From an uncultured Alphaproteobacteria bacterium (GTDB taxonomy: Bacteria > Pseudomonadota > Alphaproteobacteria > Rickettsiales > UBA1997): a stretch of DNA of 6,375 bases. Position 1 is the first letter of the stretch; the number at the start of each line of letters is the position of its first letter. The translations under genes were made by a program, and so were the position numbers. Positions 1 through 5,701 of the stretch are shown in pieces. The notes below the pieces were generated by a model. It was not told the origin of the DNA. It searched no databases and was given only the letters and a program-made list of their open reading frames with translations. The stretch is from NCBI GenBank assembly GCA_903959715.1, contig CAJBXX010000174.1:1-6375 (forward strand). Reading direction: 5' to 3'.

Positions 1-677
1 CTAACCTCTCTTGAATCCGCTGTAGCACTGACGGGGCGCTCTTTGTGATCTAAAACTTTAAATTTAATTTTTGAATTTGATGGAAGCAAAGCGCCGTTCC
101 ATTTTCTTGGACGAAATGGACTAATTGGCGTTAATGCCAAAATTTTTGCTCCAAACGGAATTATTGGCCCACCCGCCGAAAGATTGTAAGCCGTGCTTCC
201 CGCCGAAGTCGAAACCAAAATTCCATCCGCCATCAAAGAAGAAAGCCTTTCTTTATTATTAATTTCAATTTGAATTTTACTAGCTTGATTAGTTTGTCGC
301 AAAAGTGCAACTTCGTTAATTGCAATGTGTGAATGCTTGATATTATTGATGTCGGTCGCAATCATTTTAAGTGGATTTAACGCCGAAATTTCAGATTTAT
401 TAATAATTTCAATTAAATCATTTTCATCAAAAGAATTCATGAGAAAGCCCACCGTTCCACAATTTATACCGTAAATCGGAGTTGTAAAATTTTTAATTTC
501 ATGAAGAAGATGAAGCATTAATCCATCTCCGCCAATTGCAATAATTAAATCAAAATCATCAATATTTTGATGATTAAATGTCAAATCTTGAAAGCCATAT
601 TTTTTAATCAAAAAATCTTTTTTTTGATAAGCTAAATCATTGTTTTTGGCAGCAATTACGCAAATTTTTTTAAACAT
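1..677 (-). CDS. nadK: NAD kinase, C-terminal end cut off by the window edge
   Basis: NAD kinase phosphorylates NAD to NADP in the cytoplasm, using ATP or polyphosphate, and is the only route to NADP in most bacteria. I translated 225 codons from the ATG at 677-675 to the left edge without a stop. Visible family motifs are GGDG at residues 49-52 (phosphate-donor and NAD binding), the NEV segment at 121-123, ADG at 150-152, and STSAGSTAY at about 156-164 with SAGGPI just after. The last visible residues, RPVSATADSREV, match the C-terminal NAD-kinase strand in alphaproteobacteria. The usual length is 250-300 residues, so about 30 or more residues lie outside. The ATG overlaps the rlmB stop by 8 nt (ATGTTTAA), which suggests translational coupling, and I see no Shine-Dalgarno sequence. 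The family call is secure; the substrate is inferred from the family. Confidence 0.95.
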   Translation of the reverse strand, partial: MFKKICVIAAKNNDLAYQKKDFLIKKYGFQDLTFNHQNIDDFDLIIAIGGDGLMLHLLHEIKNFTTPIYGINCGTVGFLMNSFDENDLIEIINKSEISALNPLKMIATDINNIKHSHIAINEVALLRQTNQASKIQIEINNKERLSSLMADGILVSTSAGSTAYNLSAGGPIIPFGAKILALTPISPFRPRKWNGALLPSNSKIKFKVLDHKERPVSATADSREV

Positions 678-1563
678 TTTTATTTCGATAAATTTCGTTA
701 AGCGCGATGGCCGTTGCCACCGACACATTAAGGCTTTCAACCTCTTTATTGGTATCAATTCTAACCAACAAATCGCAATTTTTTTTGACCAAATTGCGTA
801 TTCCCATACCTTCTGAACCAACCACTAAAACAATATTTTTATATTCTGCAATTTTTTTCTCATTTTCAACGCCCTCGCCTGCTAAACCGATACACCAATA
901 ACCAATTTTTTTTAATTTTTCCATTAAGTTATTGATATTAACCGCTACAAAAATTTCAGCAAAATCAATATTTCCAGCCGAAGCCTTGATTAGAGAAGGA
1001 GTTTCTTTGGCAGAATTAAATTCACAAAAAACTATTTTTTTAAAATTGAAAGCAATGGCACTGCGAATAATGGCGCCAACATTTTGCGGATCGGTGATTT
1101 GATCAAGAATAAGAATGTCGGGAAGTTGATTTTTATCTTCGATTAGATTTAACTCCTCAAGCAAATCAAATTGTGTTTTAAATTCAAGTTTTGAGGCTTT
1201 AATTGCAATTCCTTGATGTACAAAATCTTTATTAAAAATATTTTGAAAAAAAATATTTTCAGTGATTTTAACAATTCTTTCTAAATGTTGAAGAGAGTTT
1301 TTAAGAAAAAAAGATTTTAAATCTTCGAGATTATTTTTGTTTATAACTATTTCGGAGATTTTGCGTTTTTGATTTTTTAAAGCTAAGAAGCAGGGATTTT
1401 TACCGCCTATCCAAATATAGTCTTTCTCGCTTTCATTGTGATCGCGAGAAAGATTATTTGTTTTATAATTTTTGTTCTTGCTCTGCTGGTTGGAGCTCTG
1501 GTTGCTGTTCTGATTCTTTTGCATTTTCTTGCTCTGGAACCTCTGGTTGAGCTGTTTCTTCAT
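670..1563 (-). CDS. rlmB: 23S rRNA (guanosine-2251-2'-O)-methyltransferase RlmB, SpoU/TrmH family
   Basis: A SPOUT-class enzyme that uses SAM to methylate a ribose 2'-OH, most likely Gm2251 in the 23S rRNA P-loop. All three SpoU motifs are present. Motif 1 is LDQITDPQNVGAIIRSA at residues 153-169, with N161 and catalytic R167. Motif 2 is VVGSEGMG at 247-254. Motif 3 is SLNVSVA at 277-283 and forms part of the trefoil knot that binds SAM. Residues 48-125 fit the N-terminal substrate-binding domain (YIWIGGKNPCFLAL, then HQGIAI). The first ~45 residues are a K/Q/N/S-rich tail without recognisable fold. The start at 1563 has a GGAG 10 nt upstream. The only other ATG before the core is codon 14 (1524-1522). 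Both starts lie inside the preceding peptidyl-prolyl isomerase gene, so a long overlap cannot be avoided. RlmB versus another SpoU paralogue is inferred from the two-domain layout. Confidence 0.9.
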   Translation of the reverse strand: MKKQLNQRFQSKKMQKNQNSNQSSNQQSKNKNYKTNNLSRDHNESEKDYIWIGGKNPCFLALKNQKRKISEIVINKNNLEDLKSFFLKNSLQHLERIVKITENIFFQNIFNKDFVHQGIAIKASKLEFKTQFDLLEELNLIEDKNQLPDILILDQITDPQNVGAIIRSAIAFNFKKIVFCEFNSAKETPSLIKASAGNIDFAEIFVAVNINNLMEKLKKIGYWCIGLAGEGVENEKKIAEYKNIVLVVGSEGMGIRNLVKKNCDLLVRIDTNKEVESLNVSVATAIALNEIYRNKNV

Positions 1564-2524
1564 TTTTATTTTGCTCCGTGTTTTGATTTTTATCTTCAGA
1601 ATTATTTAATTCTTTGTCGCTAGAAGTTGAATCTTTAACAGCTTCTTCAGCCTCTCTCTTTAAAAGAATTTTAACTTTATAATCTTTGATAAATTTGCCA
1701 TTTATTTTTTCGATTTCTTCAATTTTAATTAAATGACGAATATACTCTTTGGCAGATTCAAACTCGATTGGTTTAGTTTTTTTAACATCATGAAATTTAA
1801 CTATGTACCAATCTTCTCCAGATTGAAATGGAGCGGAAACTTCATCTTTTTTAAGATTTTTTAAATTGTCTAAAATATCTTTTGATAATGAAGATTCTTT
1901 AAGATAATCAAGCTCTCCGCCATTAGCCGAAGATTGAACATCTATCGAGTATTTTTTTGCACCATCAACAAATTTTAAAGGCTTTTTTGGAGCTTTCAAT
2001 TCTTTGTAAATATTTTGTGCTTTAGCTTGTTCTTTGACAACGATTTGAGAATATTTATATTCATTTTTATTCTCAATTTCAGAATTCATTTCGTTGAATT
2101 TTTCAACAATTTTTTGATCAGTTATTGAATCTTTTAAAGCGTTGTTCAAGTAGGCTTGACGGATTGTTGAAGTTTTAAAATTTTCAATTAAATCTTTAAC
2201 TTCCGAAGAGTTTTCTAATCCTAATCTTTTTGCTTCTGTTACGATTTTTTTATCAAGAAAAATTTCTCTGCAAAACAACTCCAAAACCTTGTCCGATAAT
2301 TTTTCAAATGAAATTTTAGAATTCTGATTATTAGCAAAAACTTCTTGAAGTTTTTTTTCAATATCAGATTTGTAAATATTTTCATCGCCTATTTGAGCGA
2401 CAATTATGTCGTTGGCTTTTTTGGTTAAAAATTGTTTTGATATTGCAAACGCAAAACCCGCCAATAAAGTTAATACAACGAGAATTTTTATTGGGCTTTT
2501 TCTTTTTTTTGAATAAAGTTTCAT
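1463..2524 (-). CDS. membrane-anchored parvulin-type peptidyl-prolyl cis-trans isomerase (SurA/PpiC-like)
   Basis: A 353-residue predicted periplasmic folding factor. Residues 1-11 are basic (MKLYSKKRKS) and 12-28 form a hydrophobic segment with no clear cleavage site or lipobox, so an N-terminal membrane anchor is likely. Residues 40-150 form a helical SurA/PpiD-type chaperone region beginning VAQIGDENIYKSDIEKKL. Residues 155-250 are the parvulin domain, with YSQIVVK at its start, the signature GGELDYL at 202-208 and APFQSGEDWYIVKF near its end. A helical stretch follows to about 290. The last ~60 residues are an E/Q/N/P-rich tail without fold, and its final 101 nt also encode the start of rlmB. 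The start overlaps the stop of the HAD gene as ATGA. Isomerase activity is inferred from the family. The match to rickettsial parvulin-like proteins is in architecture only. Confidence 0.88.
   Translation of the reverse strand: MKLYSKKRKSPIKILVVLTLLAGFAFAISKQFLTKKANDIIVAQIGDENIYKSDIEKKLQEVFANNQNSKISFEKLSDKVLELFCREIFLDKKIVTEAKRLGLENSSEVKDLIENFKTSTIRQAYLNNALKDSITDQKIVEKFNEMNSEIENKNEYKYSQIVVKEQAKAQNIYKELKAPKKPLKFVDGAKKYSIDVQSSANGGELDYLKESSLSKDILDNLKNLKKDEVSAPFQSGEDWYIVKFHDVKKTKPIEFESAKEYIRHLIKIEEIEKINGKFIKDYKVKILLKREAEEAVKDSTSSDKELNNSEDKNQNTEQNKNEETAQPEVPEQENAKESEQQPELQPAEQEQKL
1475..1549 (-). repeat. short imperfect direct repeats in the PPIase/rlmB overlap
   Basis: Minus-strand CAGAGCAAGAA occurs exactly at 1475-1485 and 1526-1536, and CAACCAGAG at 1496-1504 and 1541-1549. 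The offsets are 51 and 45 nt, both multiples of three, so the copies stay in register in both reading frames. One frame reads E/Q/P-rich and the other Q/N/S/K-rich. This looks like slippage-type growth of a low-complexity segment rather than a mobile element. Confidence 0.5.
1574..1577 (-). promoter_or_regulatory. Shine-Dalgarno GGAG for rlmB
   Basis: On the minus strand GGAG is followed by 10 nt and then the ATG at 1563. It is the clearest ribosome binding site in the window, and it lies within the coding sequence of the upstream gene. It supports the longer rlmB start over codon 14, although a GAG about 8 nt before codon 14 leaves some doubt. Confidence 0.5.
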
Positions 2525-3390
2525 ATTCTTAAATTTGAGATTATATAATTTGGAAATATTTTATAATTATTGCAAATTTTGTTTAGTTTTTCATCTTCAG
2601 CGCTCTGCCAAAATTTTATTCCCAAATCCTTGGAAAGAATTCCGCCAGTTACTAAGATGCTATCAATTTTAGAGTCGCTAGCTCCTTTAATATCAGTTTC
2701 TAAACCGTCACCAATCGCTATTACTTTTTTTTCATTTGGCATTAAAAATTTTTCTAAAACCATTTGATAAACCTTGGAAAAAGGTTTGCCATAATAAAGA
2801 ACGGTTCCGCCGATTTTTTGATATTCAAGTGCTAAAGCTCCGGCGCAAATCATTTCGACACCATTTTGTTTTACAACAATTAAATCTGGATTTACACAAA
2901 GCATCGGCAGTTTAAATTCATTCGCTTGAATTGCAAGAGGTAATTTTTCAGATATTTTAGAATGCTCGCCATCAAATCCTGTCGTGATTGCAAAGTCAGC
3001 TTTAGAAGGATTTTCAACTCTGTTATAATCAAGTCCGTCAAGCAAATCCAGATCTTTTGAAGGTCCAATATAAAAATAATTTTTACCAAAATTGGCAAAA
3101 TTATTTTTTTGATTTTTAGCTAAATCAAGATAGCTTGATTCGCCGGAGGTCAAAATAAATTCGTATAAATCTTTAGTTATTCCAAAATCATTTAGAGTCT
3201 TTTCAACTTTTGAAGCTCTTCTTGGGGCATTTGATAAAAAACAAATTTTTTTACCAATTTTATTGAGATATTTAAAGGTTTCCAATGCTTGGGGGTAAAG
3301 GCTTGATCCATCATGCACCACCCCCCAAACATCGAATATAAAGTAGTCGTATTTTTCTACAATTTCAGCAATACCATCTATATGTTTCAT
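2521..3390 (-). CDS. HAD-superfamily class IIA hydrolase (NagD-like, TIGR01459 type)
   Basis: A 289-residue cytoplasmic HAD-fold protein related to NagD-type sugar- and nucleotide-phosphate phosphatases. HAD motif I is FDVWGVVHDG, with presumed nucleophile D20. Motif II is FLSNAPRR with S53. The motif III lysine is K202 in YYGKPFSKVY. Motif IV is GDGLETDIKGA, with D228 and D233. The class IIA cap lies between motifs II and III (about residues 75-200) and includes TSGE at 81-84 and CVNPDL at 165-170. The position two after the nucleophile is Trp (W22), where typical HAD phosphatases have the acid/base Asp. From memory the DxWGVxHxG pattern is characteristic of this subfamily and is not a lesion. 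The substrate is unknown. The start lies 4 nt after the stop of the CsgG-like gene, and its own stop overlaps the next start by 4 nt. Confidence 0.88.
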   Translation of the reverse strand: MKHIDGIAEIVEKYDYFIFDVWGVVHDGSSLYPQALETFKYLNKIGKKICFLSNAPRRASKVEKTLNDFGITKDLYEFILTSGESSYLDLAKNQKNNFANFGKNYFYIGPSKDLDLLDGLDYNRVENPSKADFAITTGFDGEHSKISEKLPLAIQANEFKLPMLCVNPDLIVVKQNGVEMICAGALALEYQKIGGTVLYYGKPFSKVYQMVLEKFLMPNEKKVIAIGDGLETDIKGASDSKIDSILVTGGILSKDLGIKFWQSAEDEKLNKICNNYKIFPNYIISNLRI

Positions 3391-3394
3391 GAAA

Positions 3395-4444
3395 CTATTT
3401 GGTCATATTTTTTGCCATTTTAGCAAAAGATTTCATGGCACTTTTAGAGTATTTCATTTTAACCATATCGCCAATTCTAAGGACGCCTTCTTGTTTTTTA
3501 TCGTCAAGAATTATCCAACAATTTTTTGGATCAATTTTATCAGATATGATTCCTGTTCCAATAACCCTTCTTTCAACTTCAGACTTACCGCTAATAGAAT
3601 TTTCAACTTCATATTGACCAATTAACTCAAATTTATCACCATGCTTCACACCATCTTCCGATCCAAGATTAACTTTAAAAATTGCTTTGCCATCGAAAGT
3701 TCTTTTTTCAAGAATGAATCCGCGTTTAGCAAAAGCATTTCTGATCGCAGATTCAGCCTCGTCAACCGCATCAGCCCCTGCTTCGCGAACCAAACCATCA
3801 TCTCTTTGCAATCCGCCTTCTTGAGTTCCACCAACTTGGATTCCGCCCAAGCTAAATCCGCCATCTTGTTGAACATTTTCAGTTCTAACTGATTTGCCAT
3901 CTAATTCAATGGTATCAATAACCGCCAAAGATGGAAGTTCGTAAATTTTAATATTTCCGACAACTTGTGCATTATAAACAAATTTAGGAGGAATTGAAAT
4001 CACATCACCAGTTTTTGGATTTATGTAAGTGCTTCCAGAAACATATTTATTAGAAAAATTTGCGTTAGCAATTGAGCCCGAAACAGCATAATCCGCAACT
4101 TTTGGACCTTTGTAAGATCCGGTTTTATTCATTTCAGAAAGTTGCACTTCTTTTTGCAATTTTTCAGTTGCTTTGCGATCAACTAATTCTGCCAATTTAT
4201 ATTTTGATAAAATGCTTTCCATGCTTGTTGCAACCGATTTGCCAAGATTAGATTGCTTGGCAACCTCAATTTCACTTTCTTCAAAATCAAAAATAGCCAC
4301 TTTTAATAATTTATTTTCAAGAGTTTTTTCATCCGGCATGAAATCACTTTTTGAAATAAATTGCTTTTGATATTTATCAAAATTTTTAATGGTTGGGGTG
4401 CAAGAAGCGAAGAGGAGTAAGATTGCTAAAATTTTTAATTTCAT
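3395..4444 (-). CDS. CsgG/LpoB-like outer-membrane lipoprotein with extra C-terminal domain
   Basis: A 349-residue lipoprotein. Its signal peptide ends in LLLFAS-C15, and the +2 residue is Thr, not the Asp that retains lipoproteins in the inner membrane, so outer-membrane anchoring is likely. Residues 47-185 follow the CsgG/TolB-N/LpoB fold pattern: a first strand KVAIFDFEE, then LGKSVATSMESIL, AELVDRKATEKLQKE, ADYAVSGSIANANF, and a strand pair NAQVVGNIKIYEL...VIDTIELDGKS. Residues 195-214 are four GGxxx pentapeptides. Residues 222-248 form a helix ending in KRGFILEKR. Residues 255-331 look like a separate small beta domain (FKVNLGSEDGVKHGDKFELI, then VIGTGI...EGVLRIGDMVKMKY), reminiscent of the FlgT C-terminal domain. 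CsgG proteins form secretion pores, whereas LpoB activates a peptidoglycan synthase; I cannot choose between such roles. It follows an LPP20-domain gene after 47 nt. Confidence 0.72.
   Translation of the reverse strand: MKLKILAILLLFASCTPTIKNFDKYQKQFISKSDFMPDEKTLENKLLKVAIFDFEESEIEVAKQSNLGKSVATSMESILSKYKLAELVDRKATEKLQKEVQLSEMNKTGSYKGPKVADYAVSGSIANANFSNKYVSGSTYINPKTGDVISIPPKFVYNAQVVGNIKIYELPSLAVIDTIELDGKSVRTENVQQDGGFSLGGIQVGGTQEGGLQRDDGLVREAGADAVDEAESAIRNAFAKRGFILEKRTFDGKAIFKVNLGSEDGVKHGDKFELIGQYEVENSISGKSEVERRVIGTGIISDKIDPKNCWIILDDKKQEGVLRIGDMVKMKYSKSAMKSFAKMAKNMTK
3810..3869 (-). repeat. four tandem 15-nt units encoding GGxxx pentapeptides
   Basis: Four units at 3810-3824, 3825-3839, 3840-3854 and 3855-3869 each begin on the plus strand with (A/G)(A/T)TCC(G/A)CC and keep an exact 15-nt period. 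On the coding strand they give GGFSL, GGIQV, GGTQE and GGLQR at residues 195-214 of the CsgG-like protein. The period matches whole codons, so gain or loss of a unit would keep the frame. Confidence 0.75.
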
Positions 4445-4468
4445 AATTTTTATTTTTTAATATTATTA

Positions 4469-4488
4469 AATTCAAAATACTTTGAATT
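4469..4488. repeat. 8-bp AT-rich inverted repeat in the 47-nt gap before the CsgG-like gene
   Basis: AATTCAAA, a 4-nt loop, and TTTGAATT lie within 4445-4491, just beyond the stop of the upstream gene. The stem has only two G-C pairs and no T-run follows on the minus strand, so it is weak as a terminator. The rest of the gap is A/T only, with no Shine-Dalgarno sequence before the ATG at 4444. Confidence 0.35.
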
Positions 4489-4491
4489 ATT

Positions 4492-5475
4492 TTAGTTTAA
4501 AATTCCTAGAATTTTTAAAATTCCGTCTTTTTGAATTTGCTCTTCCAAGGCTTTAATTGCAGCCTTAGTTGATTCAGATTCATTGATGGTAGAATTGCCC
4601 GTAACCTCAACATTATTGCTTGCTACGATTTTACTTTGTGATGAATTTTCAAAATCGACATTCAATTTAGTAATGTGAGAACCATAAATAAAATTATGAG
4701 TTGAATCATATTTGGCACCAATAACTATTTGATTGGGATCAGATTTATCAAGGCTTTTAGCGATTTTCAATTTTTCTTTATTTAAAGCACTGCGTAAAAT
4801 TTGCACCAAATCTTTTGGAGTCGATGAGTCAAAGAAAAATTCAATCGATGATGATGATTTTTCAAATTCATTTTGATATTTAGCAATTAGAGATAAAATC
4901 GCTTTCATGTCTATTTCTTCTTGAGCTCCAGCGAGAATTCTTGCTTTCAAATCAAGTTCTTTGCATAAATCTAAGATTTTGATTAGACTAGTTCTTCTTT
5001 GAATTGGATTGGCTTGCAAAGAGTTTTTATCAAGATCATTAATCTTTTTTTGCACAAACTCGACGCGTTCTTTTTGTTCTTGGATGAAAGGATCTCTCTC
5101 AACAGAAACTTCGACATAAAATTTTTTATCAACTTGCTCACTCTTGGAAACTTCATATCCCGAAAAGCTGATTTTTTCAATGGATTGACGCACCTTTTGA
5201 CGCATTTCTTCATTGTAACTATTTTGATTTTCTTCTTTGATTAATTCAGATTCAGCAGAAATTGAAACCATCAATCTGCCCGCAGTATCAGCTAAAGCAC
5301 TTTTAGTTGCTTCTTCAAGAGTAAAGCCCTCGGCAACCCCATAAATCTTATCTATATTATTGGCGCGTGGCTTTATAAACCAAGAAGGAAGATCATTTGA
5401 TTTTGCAAAAGAAATTTCTGCAAAAAATGATAAAGATAAAAAAATGAAAAATAGTTTTTGAATTTTCTTAGTCAT
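4492..5475 (-). CDS. secreted LPP20-domain protein with an additional C-terminal region
   Basis: A 327-residue predicted periplasmic protein. The signal peptide is a basic start (MTKKIQK), a hydrophobic core to about residue 19 and a likely cleavage after ISFA (residue 24). There is no lipobox. Residues 29-130 match the LPP20 pattern: LPSWFIKP, then YGVAEGFTLEEATKSALADTAG (45-66), helix residues to about 105, and a closing strand KKFYVEVSVERDPF at 117-130. A charged helical linker follows (131-205). Residues 209-325 form a second alpha/beta domain that I do not recognise (VIGAKYDS, then SHITKLNVDFEN, KIVASNNVEVTG and a final helix AAIKALEEQIQKDGIL). The start overlaps the stop of the small lipoprotein gene by 8 nt (ATGACTAA), suggesting coupling. 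LPP20-type domains occur in Helicobacter Lpp20 and in the flagellar proteins FlgP and FlgT. The function here is unknown. Confidence 0.75.
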   Translation of the reverse strand: MTKKIQKLFFIFLSLSFFAEISFAKSNDLPSWFIKPRANNIDKIYGVAEGFTLEEATKSALADTAGRLMVSISAESELIKEENQNSYNEEMRQKVRQSIEKISFSGYEVSKSEQVDKKFYVEVSVERDPFIQEQKERVEFVQKKINDLDKNSLQANPIQRRTSLIKILDLCKELDLKARILAGAQEEIDMKAILSLIAKYQNEFEKSSSSIEFFFDSSTPKDLVQILRSALNKEKLKIAKSLDKSDPNQIVIGAKYDSTHNFIYGSHITKLNVDFENSSQSKIVASNNVEVTGNSTINESESTKAAIKALEEQIQKDGILKILGILN

Positions 5476-5626
5476 TGAGATCTTTTAAAATTTTGTTAGA
5501 ACCAGATTGAACATTGTCAATTCTAGAGGATGCTGATGATGATTTTTGGGTTGATTCATAATCGCTGTTATTAGGCGAAGAACATGATGCGAGTAAAAAT
5601 AGAATTGGGAATATAATTTTTTTCAT
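5468..5626 (-). CDS. small 52-residue lipoprotein
   Basis: A short gene found by reading the gap between the two LPP20-type genes. It starts ATG at 5626-5624 and stops TAA at 5470-5468. The product begins MKKIIFPILFLLASC, a compact lipoprotein signal peptide with lipobox LLAS-C15. The +2 residue is Ser, so outer-membrane sorting is expected. The mature part is only 38 residues, Ser- and Asn-rich (KSSSASS at 28-34), ending KILKDLND. It has no recognisable fold and is short enough to be a peptide partner or anchor. Its stop overlaps the next start by 8 nt, which argues for a real, coupled gene. I see no clear Shine-Dalgarno sequence. Small lipoproteins are common companions of CsgG-family cassettes, but I cannot assign this one to a named family. 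Confidence 0.82.
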   Translation of the reverse strand: MKKIIFPILFLLASCSSPNNSDYESTQKSSSASSRIDNVQSGSNKILKDLND

Positions 5627-5641
5627 ATTTTGTTTTGTGGC

Positions 5642-5647
5642 ATTATA
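5642..5647 (-). promoter_or_regulatory. possible -10 box TATAAT before the small lipoprotein
   Basis: A perfect TATAAT on the minus strand begins 21 nt before the ATG at 5626, which would leave a leader of about 9 nt. The nearest -35-like word is TTGAAA at 5675-5670, 22 nt away, which is too far, and it lies within the inverted repeat. In DNA this AT-rich the word could be chance. Confidence 0.25.
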
Positions 5648-5649
5648 AT

Positions 5650-5687
5650 TTCTCTCTCACTTTTAAAATTTTCAAAGTGAGAGAGAA
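5650..5687. repeat. perfect 14-bp inverted repeat with 10-nt loop between two lipoprotein genes
   Basis: TTCTCTCTCACTTT at 5650-5663 pairs without mismatch with AAAGTGAGAGAGAA at 5674-5687. The stem has six G-C pairs and a CT/GA-alternating end, unlike the surrounding A/T sequence. On the minus strand it follows the stop at 5702 by 14 nt and is trailed by ATTATAATGCC, so the T-run of a standard Rho-independent terminator is missing. On the plus strand it is trailed by the more T-rich TAATTTTGATTTTATT. It may be a weak or bidirectional terminator, an mRNA end or processing stem setting different levels of the flanking genes, or an operator. Confidence 0.65.
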
Positions 5688-5701
5688 TAATTTTGATTTT
5701 A

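Noticed and set aside
1438..1623. Plus-strand reading frame with a strongly hydrophobic, membrane-like translation
   Set aside because: It is the antisense of the Q/E-rich low-complexity overlap. Complementing such codons gives Leu/Val-rich text automatically. There is no start signal and no family resemblance.
3072..3108. 12-bp AT-only inverted repeat inside the HAD gene (AAAAATAATTTT with AAAATTATTTTT)
   Set aside because: It contains only A and T, encodes an ordinary N/F/K-rich segment of the cap domain, and such matches are expected by chance at this base composition.
3646..3900. Minus-strand 84-codon reading frame inside the CsgG-like gene
   Set aside because: It is out of frame within a gene with clear lipoprotein signal and domain pattern, and its product has no signal or motif of its own.
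4983..5244. Reading frames on both strands inside the second LPP20-type gene
   Set aside because: They are shadows of a well-supported gene and their translations show no domain, signal peptide or conserved pattern.
5642..5687. A Rho-independent terminator for the first lipoprotein gene
   Set aside because: The stem is strong, but on the transcribed strand it is followed by ATTATAATGCC and not a T-run, so I report it as an inverted repeat of uncertain role.
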